A stretch of 64,000 nt of DNA from Candidatus Oscillibacter excrementigallinarum (GTDB taxonomy: Bacteria; Bacillota; Clostridia; Oscillospirales; Oscillospiraceae), in contig DWZJ01000013.1 in the NCBI GenBank assembly GCA_019118245.1, positions 1-64,000 on the forward strand. The letters run 5' to 3'. This document shows, in pieces, positions 17,580 through 27,027 of the stretch (its first letter is position 1; every line of letters begins with the position of its first letter). Both the position numbers and the translations under genes were made by a program. The notes under the pieces were generated by a model that saw only the letters and a program-made list of their open reading frames with translations, did no database searches and had not been told where the DNA came from.

Positions 17580-18350
17580 ATGGCGAATTTGAAACTGTGG
17601 GATACCGTGAAGGAGCTGAAGTCCCCCAAGTACAAGTGGGTGGACCTGACCCATGAGCTGAGCCCGGAGACCCCCCACTGGTTCGGCTTCAAGCCTCTGC
17701 AGGCGGACCTGTTGTTCGACTATGCGGAGGGCACGCCCGACGACATGATGGCTCCCATGCGCTGCATCCAGTACAGCGTGGCCAGCCAGTACGGCACCCA
17801 TACCGATGTGCCCCGTCACTTCTGGGGCAATGGCCGGGACATGAGCGCGATCACCGTCCAGGAGCTGATGTATCCCCTGGTGGTCATCGACAAGTCCGCA
17901 GAGTGTGCCGCCAACCCCGACTTCATGCTGACGGTGGACGACCTGAAGGCCTGGGAGGCCCAGTACGGCCGGATCCCCGAGGGGGCCTTCGTGGCCTTCC
18001 GGTCCGACTGGTACAAGAAGTCCAACCTGGACAACCCCGATGAGAACGGCCAGCCCCACTATCCCGGCTGGGACAAGGCCGCCATCCAGTGGCTGGTGGA
18101 GGAGCGGAACATCGGCGCCATCGGCCATGAGCCGGCGGATACCGACCCCGCCACCGTCACCACCAAGGAGGGGGCCTACCCCTATCCCGGCGAGCAGTAC
18201 ATCCTGGAGGTGGACCGCATCCAGATCGAGGTCATGCGGAACCTGGACCAGGTGCCCCCGGTGGGCAGCATCATCGTCATCGGCTTCCCCAAGCTGAAGG
18301 ACGGCACCGGCTTCCCCACCAGATGCTTTGCCATCTGCCCGGTGGACTGA
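17580..18350 (+). CDS. Cyclase-family protein (PF04199; kynurenine formamidase-like fold)
   Basis: WVDLTHELSPETPHW, SQYGTHTDVPRHF metal-binding motif. Confidence 0.85.
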   Translation: MANLKLWDTVKELKSPKYKWVDLTHELSPETPHWFGFKPLQADLLFDYAEGTPDDMMAPMRCIQYSVASQYGTHTDVPRHFWGNGRDMSAITVQELMYPLVVIDKSAECAANPDFMLTVDDLKAWEAQYGRIPEGAFVAFRSDWYKKSNLDNPDENGQPHYPGWDKAAIQWLVEERNIGAIGHEPADTDPATVTTKEGAYPYPGEQYILEVDRIQIEVMRNLDQVPPVGSIIVIGFPKLKDGTGFPTRCFAICPVD

Positions 18351-18461
18351 CCCGAGACCCGACAGGCGCGGCGGAGCACGGCTCTGCCGCGCCTGTGCGC
18401 CTTTACACACGGCTGGGAACGTGGTAAAATGACTTTACTTTTATGTTAGGAGGATCATACT

Positions 18462-19076
18462 ATGGCACTAGAATTTGATGAACAGCTCTCCCGGCTGGAA
18501 AAGCCCGACCGCAATGAGATGACCAACAAGGAGTACGCCGTCTTCAACGAGAATGTGGAGACCATGGAGAAGAACTGGGGCTTTATCAACAACCTGTTCA
18601 AGGTCCTGCCCCTGAACGCCTCCCAGTACATCGGCTTCCTGGACTTCAAGGCGTCCCTGTTCAATCCGGACACCTGCTACCTGACCAACGCCGACAAGGA
18701 GATGATCGGCGTGGTGGTCTCCTCCATCAACTGCTGCTCCTACTGCCTGACCACCCACGGCGACGCGCTGCGGGGCTACACCAAGAACCCCATGCTGGTG
18801 GACAAGCTCAGCTACAACTTCCGCTCCGCCAAGGACCTTCTGACGGAGAAGCAGTATGCCCTGTGCGAGTACGCCTGGTATGTCACCAAGCACGCTGACG
18901 AGATCGACGAGACCCAGATCGAGAACCTGCGCAAGGTGGGCTTCAACGACCACGAGATCCTGGAGGCCGCCTATGTGGCCGGCTTCTTCAACTACACCAA
19001 CCGCTGGGTCTCCACCATCGCCCCGGTGGCCAACCCCGGCCACTTCAGCCACAACCGCAATTTCGACAAGGACTGA
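18462..19076 (+). CDS. Carboxymuconolactone decarboxylase/AhpD-like peroxidase-related protein
   Basis: VVVSSINCCSYCLTTHGDALRGYT: CxxC plus downstream His of AhpD-like fold. Confidence 0.82.
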   Translation: MALEFDEQLSRLEKPDRNEMTNKEYAVFNENVETMEKNWGFINNLFKVLPLNASQYIGFLDFKASLFNPDTCYLTNADKEMIGVVVSSINCCSYCLTTHGDALRGYTKNPMLVDKLSYNFRSAKDLLTEKQYALCEYAWYVTKHADEIDETQIENLRKVGFNDHEILEAAYVAGFFNYTNRWVSTIAPVANPGHFSHNRNFDKD

Positions 19077-19088
19077 GGCGGAGATCAC

Positions 19089-21038
19089 ATGGCATACGAA
19101 AAGCTCTTTGAACCCGGCCGCATCGGCGGCCTTACCATCCGGAACCGGGCCGTCATGTCCCCCATGGGCACGGACCTGGCGGACATCCGGGGCAACGCCA
19201 CCCCCCGCCTGATCGCCTATTACACCGAGCGGGCCAAGGGCGGCATCGGCCTCATCATCAACGAGTACACCGGCGTGGACGACGTGGACTCCATCCCCAC
19301 CCAGCACAACCTGCGGATGGCCCAGGACTACAACGTCCAGGAGGCGGAGGAGCTGACCCGCTCCGTCCACGCCTACGGCGCCAAGATCTTCGCCCAGCTG
19401 CACCACGGCGGCGCCACCTCCAAGAGCGCCTTCACCGGCCGCCAGAACCTGAGCCCCAGCGGCGTCCCCATGGCCCCCGGCGGCGAGATGCCCCGGGAGA
19501 TGACCCTGGAGGACATCAAGCGGGTGCAGGAGAAGTTCATCGCCGCCGCCGTCCGCTGCAAGAAGGCGGGCTATGACGGCGTGGAGCTCCACGGCGCCCA
19601 CTCCTATCTGATCGCCCAGTTCTTCAGCAAGTACTACAACCGCCGCACCGACGAATACGGCGGCTCCCTGGAGAACCGCTGCCGCTTCATCGACGAGATC
19701 ATCGCCGGCATCCGGGCCAAGCTGGGCCGGTATCCCATCTCCGTCCGCATCTGCGGCGACGAGATGACCGACGAGCCCGGCTTCCTGACGCTGGCCGACG
19801 GCCTGGAGATCGGCCGCCACCTGGAGGCCCAGGGCATCGACTGCATCAACATCTCCAACGGCAGCTCCTGGAACGGCAACGCCAACTGCGAGCCCTTCTC
19901 CTACACCCCCGGCTGGAAGAAGCATGTGGCCAAGGCCTTCAAGGAGGCACTGTCCATCCCCGTCATCGCCACCAACACCATCAAGGACCCGGACTTCGCC
20001 GAGTCGCTGCTGGAGGAGGGCGTCAGCGACTTCGTGGCCCTGGGCCGCAGCCAGTTCGCGGACCCGGAGTTCATGAACAAGGCCAAAGCCGGCAGGCCGG
20101 AGACCATCCGCAAGTGCATTGGCTGCATGTACTGCCGGGAGCGGCTGCTGGGCAATGCCATGCCGGTGGAGTGCTCCCTGAACCCCCGGCTGGGTAGGGA
20201 GTACCGCTACCGCTGGCAGGATCTCCAGAAGAACGGCGGCGGCCGCCCGGTGGTGGTCGTGGGCGGCGGCCCCGGCGGCCTGGAGTGCGCCATCATCCTG
20301 GCCAAGCGGGGCTTCGCCGTGACGCTGCTGGAGAAGGGAGACGCCCTGGGCGGCACGTTGAACATCGCCAAGCTGCCGCCCCGCAAGGCCAACCTCCAGG
20401 GGGTCACCGACGTGCTGGCCCAGGAGGCCCGGGAGCTGGGCGTCAACATCCGGCTGAACACCGAGGCCACGCCGGAGACCGTGGCGGCATTGCACCCCGT
20501 GGGGGTGTTCCTGGCCGCCGGCGCGCCGCCGGTGGTGCCCAAGTCCATCCCCGGCATCGAGAAAGCCGTGCTGGCGGAGGACGTGATCCTGGGCAAGGCC
20601 CCCTGCACCGGCAAGGTGGTCCTGGTGGGCACCGGCCTGACGGGCCTGGAGTGCGCGGAGATGATCCTGGAGCAGGGCCACGGCCTTGCCATGGTTGAGA
20701 TGAACCCCACCGTGGGCCAGGGCATCTACAACGTGGTGTTCAACGACATCTACAGCCGCATCAAGCCCTATGACCCGGAGGTCTACACCGGCCACAAGCT
20801 CACCGCCGTCACCGACAGCGGCGTGACGGTGGAGGACACCGCCACCGGCGAGACCAAGACCATCGCCGCGGACACCGTGGTGCTGGCCATGGGCACCCAC
20901 AGCCAGGAGGCCCTGGCGGCCGCCTTCCGGGACGCCGGCCTGAACGCCATCCTGGTGGGCAGCGCCGAGACACCGGGCCGCATCGCCGGTGCCACCCGGG
21001 ACGGCTTCGAGAAGGCATGGGCCTTCGACACCGTCTGA
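19089..21038 (+). CDS. Old yellow enzyme-type NADH:flavin oxidoreductase with FeS and NAD(P)-binding domains (FadH/BaiCD-like)
   Basis: N-terminal TIM barrel; CIGCMYCRERLLGNAMPVEC FeS motif; VVVVGGGPGGLECA dinucleotide-binding motif. Confidence 0.9.
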   Translation: MAYEKLFEPGRIGGLTIRNRAVMSPMGTDLADIRGNATPRLIAYYTERAKGGIGLIINEYTGVDDVDSIPTQHNLRMAQDYNVQEAEELTRSVHAYGAKIFAQLHHGGATSKSAFTGRQNLSPSGVPMAPGGEMPREMTLEDIKRVQEKFIAAAVRCKKAGYDGVELHGAHSYLIAQFFSKYYNRRTDEYGGSLENRCRFIDEIIAGIRAKLGRYPISVRICGDEMTDEPGFLTLADGLEIGRHLEAQGIDCINISNGSSWNGNANCEPFSYTPGWKKHVAKAFKEALSIPVIATNTIKDPDFAESLLEEGVSDFVALGRSQFADPEFMNKAKAGRPETIRKCIGCMYCRERLLGNAMPVECSLNPRLGREYRYRWQDLQKNGGGRPVVVVGGGPGGLECAIILAKRGFAVTLLEKGDALGGTLNIAKLPPRKANLQGVTDVLAQEARELGVNIRLNTEATPETVAALHPVGVFLAAGAPPVVPKSIPGIEKAVLAEDVILGKAPCTGKVVLVGTGLTGLECAEMILEQGHGLAMVEMNPTVGQGIYNVVFNDIYSRIKPYDPEVYTGHKLTAVTDSGVTVEDTATGETKTIAADTVVLAMGTHSQEALAAAFRDAGLNAILVGSAETPGRIAGATRDGFEKAWAFDTV

Positions 21039-21069
21039 CGGCTTTCCTGCAAAACCGCTGGACCGATAA

Positions 21070-21105
21070 AAAGAGACCGGACAGGAAAATCCTGTCCGGT
21101 CTTTT
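21070..21105. terminator. Bidirectional terminator
   Basis: GACCGGACAGGA-aaa-TCCTGTCCGGTC flanked by A and T runs. Confidence 0.75.
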
Positions 21106-21118
21106 CATATGGAATGGC

Positions 21119-21490
21119 TCAGCACCCGTTCAGGGGATTCACGTCCCCCTCCGGGGGCACGATGCACAGGGCCATCAGCTGGCCCTTGCCGGTGTTGCCG
21201 AAGTTGTGGCGCACACCGCCGGGCACATGGACCCAGGTGCCGAACTCCAGGGGCACCCGCTCCTTGTCGATGAGGAAGTAGCCCTCCCCCTGGATACAGA
21301 GGAACCAATGGGGCCAGGGATGGGAGTGGATGCTGCTCTCCGCCTCCGGCTCCAGGGTGAAGAGGCGCATCACATAGTCGTCCCAGAACCGGCCGTCAGG
21401 CCCGAAAACGATCTTCTTGGTGGAATTTTCGATAAAGTGGCCGCCGGTGACCACCGGCAGGTCCCGGATGTTGCCGGAATACTCGCTCAT
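21119..21490 (-). CDS. Cupin-domain protein
   Basis: IHSHPWPHWFLCIQGEGYFLIDKERVPLEFGTWVHVPGGVRHNF cupin motifs. Confidence 0.85.
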   Translation of the reverse strand: MSEYSGNIRDLPVVTGGHFIENSTKKIVFGPDGRFWDDYVMRLFTLEPEAESSIHSHPWPHWFLCIQGEGYFLIDKERVPLEFGTWVHVPGGVRHNFGNTGKGQLMALCIVPPEGDVNPLNGC

Positions 21491-21546
21491 GAACAGATCC
21501 TCCCCTTTCGTTGATACGTCCAGTATAGGAGCTTTTGACGGAAAAA

Positions 21547-22314
21547 TCAAGTGCGCGCAGGGCCGGAGGCATCCCGGAGCACGGACGACAGCACAAAGTC
21601 CGGGAACCGCTGGTCCGGGCCGCAGACCCGGGCCCCGGGCAGCTGGGGCAGCAGCTCCGGGCCGGGGAGCAGAGCCAGGTCCGCCCGGCGGAGCATGGGC
21701 ACGTCGATGACGCTGTCCCCGGCGGCGATGATCCGCTCCGGGCCGAACCGCTCCGCCGCCCGGCGGAGGGCGGTGCCCTTGTCGATCCCCGGCGGGAAGA
21801 AGTAGACCTTCCGCCCGGAGACCACGGCCCGGATGGGGGAGCCGGGGTCCCAGTCCCCGGCGCACCGCTCCGCCGCCGCCGGATCGGGGCAGGCGGCGTA
21901 GACGTACATCTCCTCCACGGACCGGACCGTGGAGGGCTCCGGCCGGGCGGAGAGGGACCGGAGGATCCGGTGGAGTTCCCCCTGATAGTCCCGGATCAGC
22001 TCCCGGGACTGCGCGTACCAGTCCCGGTCCACCCCGCCGTCCCGCAGCAGGACGGCCCCGTTGGCGGTGAGGGCCCACCGGGGCGCGGTCCCCGCCGGCC
22101 ACTGGATGCGCAGGTACTGTTCCACGGACCGGGTGGTGACAGGCAGCAGCTGGACCCTCTGGACCACCTGGGGCAGCAGGTCCACCGTCTCCTGGGTGAA
22201 GAAGCCCTGCTCCGCGCCGTTCAACAGCTCCACGCACCGGTCCCCGGGCTGCCGGTGCCGGTGGGAGAAGAGGAGCGTGTTGTCCAGGTCGCTGGCAAAT
22301 AAGATCGTCCCCAT
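21547..22314 (-). CDS. HAD-superfamily hydrolase of Ter-type stress module
   Basis: FASDLDNTLLFS motif I, AAGDSVIDVPML motif IV; adjacent to StiP/PRTase genes. Confidence 0.75.
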   Translation of the reverse strand: MGTILFASDLDNTLLFSHRHRQPGDRCVELLNGAEQGFFTQETVDLLPQVVQRVQLLPVTTRSVEQYLRIQWPAGTAPRWALTANGAVLLRDGGVDRDWYAQSRELIRDYQGELHRILRSLSARPEPSTVRSVEEMYVYAACPDPAAAERCAGDWDPGSPIRAVVSGRKVYFFPPGIDKGTALRRAAERFGPERIIAAGDSVIDVPMLRRADLALLPGPELLPQLPGARVCGPDQRFPDFVLSSVLRDASGPART

Positions 22315-22316
22315 GG

Positions 22317-23369
22317 CTACGTGTCCGCCAGGTCCCGGATCAGGCCGCAGGCCCGGTAGTTCTCCAGGGGGTATTCCGCCAGCTCCACGCCCTTCTCCCT
22401 GGCCAGCTGGTAGATGTGGCCCAGATGGGCCTCGTCCCGGAGGCTGTGGACCAGCACCTTCCAGGGCACCCGCCGCAGCAGGACCCGGGTGGCCTCCCCG
22501 ATGCTGGGCTTGATGAGGTTGATGTCCCGGATGCCGAAGTCCGCGCCGATCCGTTCCACCTCCTCCAGCCCGGTGCGGCCGCTGCGCCGGGGCGGGGGCG
22601 CGGCGGAGGCCGACCGGGGAAAGTGGGCCTGGATGGCGTCGATGAACTGGTACGTCAGGTCCTGGTCCATCAGCTCCCGGTAGAAGGCGGCGCCGTGGAA
22701 GTCCGTGGGGCCGATGATGTCGCTGCGGAGGAACGTCCGGCTCAGCAGGCCGGACACGGTGGCGTTCAGGCAGGAGCTGGCGATGAGAAAGTCGTCATGG
22801 GTGCCGCAGATGGCGGCCACGTTGGCCGGGTCCGACAGCACCGCCAGCCCCGGCGAGACGCCGGGGTAGTCCGCCATGGCCGCGTCCAGCTGCCGCTGGA
22901 TGGCCCCCTTGCCGGTCCAGCCGTCCACGAACTGGAGGTCGCCGGGGGCGTGGCGGTCCAGCAGATAGGCCATGGCGTTGCGGTCAATGCCCCGGCCCCG
23001 GATGATGGAGATGGTGTAGTGGGGGACGTCCGCGCCGTACCGGCCCCGGAGATACCGCCGGAGCAGGATGCCGATGGGGGTCCCCGCCCGGGCCAGGGAG
23101 ACCAGCACACAGCGGTCCCCCTTCTCCGCCCAGATCTGCTCCGCCGTCCGGGCCACCGCCTCCGCCGTCAGGGGGGCGTAGCGGTCCAGGGCGTCGTGAT
23201 AGGCGGCCAGATACGCCGGGGAGGGCTCGTACTCCAGGGGCAGCATCTCCGAGTAGTGGACGCCGCTCTGGATCCGCTCCTCCCGCTCCCGGGTGCCCAG
23301 GGGCGTCACCAGGCCGGTGATGTCTTTCAGCAGGATGGTCACATCCTGGCTCTGATAGGTACTGAACAT
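22317..23369 (-). CDS. StiP-family protein with C-terminal PELOTA-like RNA-binding domain (Ter-type module)
   Basis: SGVHYSEMLPLEYEPS, VLVSLARAGTPIGILLRRYL, TISIIRGRGIDRNAM; C-terminal LVHSLRDEAHLGHIYQLAREKGVELAEYPLENYRACGLIRD. Confidence 0.75.
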   Translation of the reverse strand: MFSTYQSQDVTILLKDITGLVTPLGTREREERIQSGVHYSEMLPLEYEPSPAYLAAYHDALDRYAPLTAEAVARTAEQIWAEKGDRCVLVSLARAGTPIGILLRRYLRGRYGADVPHYTISIIRGRGIDRNAMAYLLDRHAPGDLQFVDGWTGKGAIQRQLDAAMADYPGVSPGLAVLSDPANVAAICGTHDDFLIASSCLNATVSGLLSRTFLRSDIIGPTDFHGAAFYRELMDQDLTYQFIDAIQAHFPRSASAAPPPRRSGRTGLEEVERIGADFGIRDINLIKPSIGEATRVLLRRVPWKVLVHSLRDEAHLGHIYQLAREKGVELAEYPLENYRACGLIRDLADT

Positions 23370-23379
23370 AGGTGACCTC

Positions 23380-24504
23380 TCAAATCTCACAGAGATACAG
23401 CCGGGGGCAGCCCCGCTGTCCCAGGGCCGCCGCCAGCTGGGGGAGGGCGGCGGCCGTAGCCGCTGCGGGGGCGTCCGTCACCACCACCGCGGCGTCATAG
23501 GCCGCCAGGTCGTAGAGGTACGTCCGGCGGTCATCCCCGTAGAAGCTGGGCAGCAGGACCCCGTTCTGGATGGGGTAGTCCGCCGCATGGCAGATGCCGA
23601 TGGGGCTGCGGGTGGTGGCGTGGCATCGGACGGCGGACCAGTGGCCGGAGGCCTCCGCCGCCGCGCCGGTCGCCAGGGCCGGGTACATGCACTCCTCCGT
23701 CCCCAGCACCAGCAGGGAGCCCCCGGCGGGCAGCTCCCGCCGGAGGGCGGGGACCAGCGCCTCCGCCAGGGCCCGGCAGCCGTCCAGATACGCCCCGATG
23801 CCGGCGCCCCGGCGGGGGTCCGGCAGGGCCGCCTTTACGGAGAGGGTGTCCAGCGCCGGCAGCGGGCCCGGCGGCGGGGGGACCGCCTCCTCCACGGAGA
23901 GGGGGGCCACCAGCTGGTCGTAGTCCCGGTCCGCCAGCCGCACCAGGCACTGGCAGGCGACGCCGTCCGCCGCCAGCCTGGCCTGGTCCTCCGGCGAGAC
24001 CCGGCTGAGGATGGACGCGGCCGCCAGCTGCCGCTCCGCCAGCAGGGGAAACCGCTCCCGCAGCTGGCGGACCATGTTGCGGAGGGTCCGGCCGGTGGAG
24101 AGCTCGTCGTCCACAAAGACGACGGTGGGCGTCGCCGCGATCCAGGCCGCCAGCCGGTCGGCGCAGAGCCGCTGCTCCACCGCGTGGCTGTGCTCCTCCT
24201 GGAAGAGGATCCAGTCCCCGGACAGCGGCTCCCGGGTAGTGTGGAGATAGACGCAGTCCGGCCCCAGGCCGGCCGCCACGGCGGCGCCGATGGCGGTGGC
24301 GGTCTCCGCAAAGCCGATGACCAGCCGGGCCTCCGGATGGGCGGCGGCCACCTGGGCCCCCAGGGCGGCCATCATGTCCAGGGACGCCGTGGGGCTGACG
24401 GGGATGTGCTTGGCCTGGAGGGGGTCCACCAGCAGGTAGCTGCGCTTGGGATTGCGGTACCGCTTGGCGACGCGCAGCGTGTCCGCCTCTGTATAGGAAT
24501 GCAT
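23380..24504 (-). CDS. Phosphoribosyltransferase-like protein with TRSP-like C-terminal domain (Ter-type module)
   Basis: PRTase motif TVVFVDDELSTGRTLRNMV; C-terminal LPSFYGDDRRTYLYDL. Confidence 0.78.
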   Translation of the reverse strand: MHSYTEADTLRVAKRYRNPKRSYLLVDPLQAKHIPVSPTASLDMMAALGAQVAAAHPEARLVIGFAETATAIGAAVAAGLGPDCVYLHTTREPLSGDWILFQEEHSHAVEQRLCADRLAAWIAATPTVVFVDDELSTGRTLRNMVRQLRERFPLLAERQLAAASILSRVSPEDQARLAADGVACQCLVRLADRDYDQLVAPLSVEEAVPPPPGPLPALDTLSVKAALPDPRRGAGIGAYLDGCRALAEALVPALRRELPAGGSLLVLGTEECMYPALATGAAAEASGHWSAVRCHATTRSPIGICHAADYPIQNGVLLPSFYGDDRRTYLYDLAAYDAAVVVTDAPAAATAAALPQLAAALGQRGCPRLYLCEI

Positions 24505-24671
24505 GGTATGATCGTTCCTCCCCTGTGTGATGGGATGATGCTGGGACTGATTATACCACAGGACCCGCCGGGTGGAAACCTCTTTTCCCGGCATTTCAAA
24601 TTGCGCGGAGGGCCCCGTTGTGATAAGATGGTAAAAACACGCCGGCCCGGTCCGGCGGAGAGGGGTGCGCC

Positions 24672-25232
24672 ATGAAGAAGCTGCAATACAATTCCCCGGT
24701 GATCCTGACCTTTTTCCTGCTGTCCCTGGGGGTGCTGGTGCTGGACTGGCTCACCGGCGGGTGGACCACCCTCCACGCCTTCTGCGTGTACCGTTCCTCC
24801 CTGGCGGACCCGCTGTTCTATGTGCGGCTGTTCGGCCACGTGCTGGGCCACGCGGACTTTGACCACTTCCTGGGCAATATGCTGCTGCTGCTGGTGATCG
24901 GCCCGCCCCTGGAGGAGAAGTACGGCAGCCGGACGCTGCTGGCGGGCATCCTGCTGACGGCGGGGGTGTCCGGCGTGCTGCAGTGCCTGTTCTTCCCGGG
25001 CACCGCCCTGCTGGGGGCCAGCGGCATCGTGTTCATGCTGATCATGCTGGCCTCCCTGGCCGGGATGAAGGACGGCCGCATCCCCCTGACGCTGATCCTG
25101 GCGGCGGTGCTGTACCTGGGGCAGGAGGTGTACGCCATGGTGGCCCTGCGGGACAACGTGGCCAACTTCATGCACCTGGTGGGCGGCGTCACCGGCACCC
25201 TGTTCGGCGTGGCCCTGGCAAAGAAGCGGTGA
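24672..25232 (+). CDS. Rhomboid-family intramembrane serine protease
   Basis: HADFDHFLGNMLLL, GASGIVFMLI (GxSG), FMHLVGGVTGTLFG (catalytic His). Confidence 0.85.
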   Translation: MKKLQYNSPVILTFFLLSLGVLVLDWLTGGWTTLHAFCVYRSSLADPLFYVRLFGHVLGHADFDHFLGNMLLLLVIGPPLEEKYGSRTLLAGILLTAGVSGVLQCLFFPGTALLGASGIVFMLIMLASLAGMKDGRIPLTLILAAVLYLGQEVYAMVALRDNVANFMHLVGGVTGTLFGVALAKKR

Positions 25233-25241
25233 GCGGAAACC

Positions 25242-25284
25242 ACATGAAAAGGCGGGCATCCGAATGGATGCCCGCCTCGTTTTT
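25242..25284. terminator. Bidirectional terminator
   Basis: AAGGCGGGCATCC-gaat-GGATGCCCGCCTcgTTTTTT. Confidence 0.75.
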
Positions 25285-25290
25285 TGCGGT

Positions 25291-26064
25291 TCAGTTCCCC
25301 GTCTCCAGGGAGATCTTGTTGAACATGGCCAGGATGTCGTCCATGGAGGTGGCGGCCTTCTCCGCCCCCGCCCGGTCCAGCACCACCCGGCCCCGGTTCA
25401 TCATCAGGATGCGGTCCCCGTACTCCACCGCGTAGCGGAGGTTGTGGGTGACCATCATGGCCGTGAGCCCCTTCTCCCGGACCACCTTGTCCGTCAGGAC
25501 CATGATGGTCTCCGCAGTCTTGGGGTCCAGGGCGGCGGTGTGCTCGTCCAGGATGAGGAATTTCAGCGGCGTCATGGTGGCCATCAGCAGCGCCACCGCC
25601 TGCCGCTGGCCGCCGGAGAGGGCCCCCATCCGCACGTCCAGCTTATCCTCCAGCCCCAGGCCCAGGGAGGAGAGCTGCTCCCGATAGAAGTCGATGCGCT
25701 TTTTATTGATGCCCCGGCCCAGGCCGTAGGACTTGCCCTTGTTGTCCGCCAGGGACAGGTTCTCCAGCATGGTGAGGTTGGGGCAGGTGCCGGCGGCGGG
25801 GTCCTGGTAGACCCGGCCCATGGTGGCGTACCGCTGGTAGTCCTTCAGCTTGGAGATGCTCTGCCCCCCCACCAGCACGTCGCCGCCCTCGATGGGGATG
25901 GAGCCGCAGATGATGTTCAGCAGAGAGGTCTTGCCGCTGCCGTTGCTGCCCACGATGGCCACGAACTGGCCCTCCTCCACCGTCAGGGAGAAGTGGTCGA
26001 ACAGCCGCTGCTCCGTCTGGGTGCCGGGGTTGTAGATCTTCGTGATGTCCCGTACTTCAAGCAT
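25291..26064 (-). CDS. ABC transporter ATP-binding protein (operon A)
   Basis: Walker A GSNGSGKTS, signature LSGGQRQA, Walker B LILDEHTAALD. Confidence 0.9.
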   Translation of the reverse strand: MLEVRDITKIYNPGTQTEQRLFDHFSLTVEEGQFVAIVGSNGSGKTSLLNIICGSIPIEGGDVLVGGQSISKLKDYQRYATMGRVYQDPAAGTCPNLTMLENLSLADNKGKSYGLGRGINKKRIDFYREQLSSLGLGLEDKLDVRMGALSGGQRQAVALLMATMTPLKFLILDEHTAALDPKTAETIMVLTDKVVREKGLTAMMVTHNLRYAVEYGDRILMMNRGRVVLDRAGAEKAATSMDDILAMFNKISLETGN

Positions 26065-27001
26065 GGATGATCGCCTCCCCCTTCCGGCCGGACAGCACCA
26101 GCACCAGCAGGAACAGCGCCGCCGTGATCAGCTTCATCATATTGGTGGGCAGGCCCATGCTCATGGCCACCTGGATGCACAGCTTGTAGAGCACGCTGCC
26201 CAGCACCACCGCCGTGGTGCCCTGGGGCGAGCCCAGGAAGCGGAGGGCCTTGGACTTCCGGAGGCCCCGGGCCAGCCGGGTGCCGGTGTAGAAGTGCATC
26301 AGAGACACGCCGATGATGACCGCCGCCAGGCCGTACACCAGCTGACCGGTGCCCATGGTGGCGGAGAAGCTGCGGGTCTCATGGCAGACGATGCACCCGC
26401 CGAAGGCCACCAGGGCGTTGGAGATCACCAGGCCCAGGATCTTCACCGTGCCTCGGTCCTTGGCCAGGGTGGTCACCAGGGTGGCGTTGTCGCCCACCGC
26501 CCGCAGCAGCAGGCCGGATTTCGTGTGGAAGTAGGCGTCCAGCAGCAGCTTCACCACGATCACCAGCGCCAGGGACACGATCAGCTTCCGCCCGGAGAGG
26601 GACAGGTCCCCCAGCAGGGCCATCACCGGGGCGGAGGTGAAGATGGTGTCCGTGCCCCGGTCAATGGTAAGGTTGGACCCGGCGATCTGCAGGTTCACGG
26701 AGAACAGGGCCGTCATGGTGATGATGCCCGCCAGAAGGTTCCGCACCTTCAGCTTCACGTGGACCAGGCCGGTAAAGAGTCCCGCCAGGCCCCCCACCAC
26801 CAGGGAGATGGGCAGTGTCAGCCAGGCGTTGACGCCCTTGGTCATCAGCACCGCCGTGACAGCGGCCCCCAGGGGAAAGGTGCCGTCCACCCCCAGGTCC
26901 GGGAAGTCCAGAATGGAATAGGTGATATAGACTCCATAGGAGATCAGAGCGTAGATCAGCCCCTGGATCAGGGTGCTGGTCAGCAGTTCCATCACGTCCA
27001 T
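26057..27001 (-). CDS. ABC transporter permease (operon A, TrpY-like)
   Basis: Multi-TM permease, MELLTSTLIQGLIYALISYGVYITYSILDFPDLGVDGTFPLGA. Confidence 0.85.
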   Translation of the reverse strand: MDVMELLTSTLIQGLIYALISYGVYITYSILDFPDLGVDGTFPLGAAVTAVLMTKGVNAWLTLPISLVVGGLAGLFTGLVHVKLKVRNLLAGIITMTALFSVNLQIAGSNLTIDRGTDTIFTSAPVMALLGDLSLSGRKLIVSLALVIVVKLLLDAYFHTKSGLLLRAVGDNATLVTTLAKDRGTVKILGLVISNALVAFGGCIVCHETRSFSATMGTGQLVYGLAAVIIGVSLMHFYTGTRLARGLRKSKALRFLGSPQGTTAVVLGSVLYKLCIQVAMSMGLPTNMMKLITAALFLLVLVLSGRKGEAIIHA

Positions 27002-27027
27002 GAAACGAGAAGCCTCCTTGTGAGAAA

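Noticed and set aside
18468-20900. 810-aa minus-strand ORF opposite the AhpD-like and OYE genes
   Set aside because: Antisense to genes with clear motifs; composition typical of a mirror frame.
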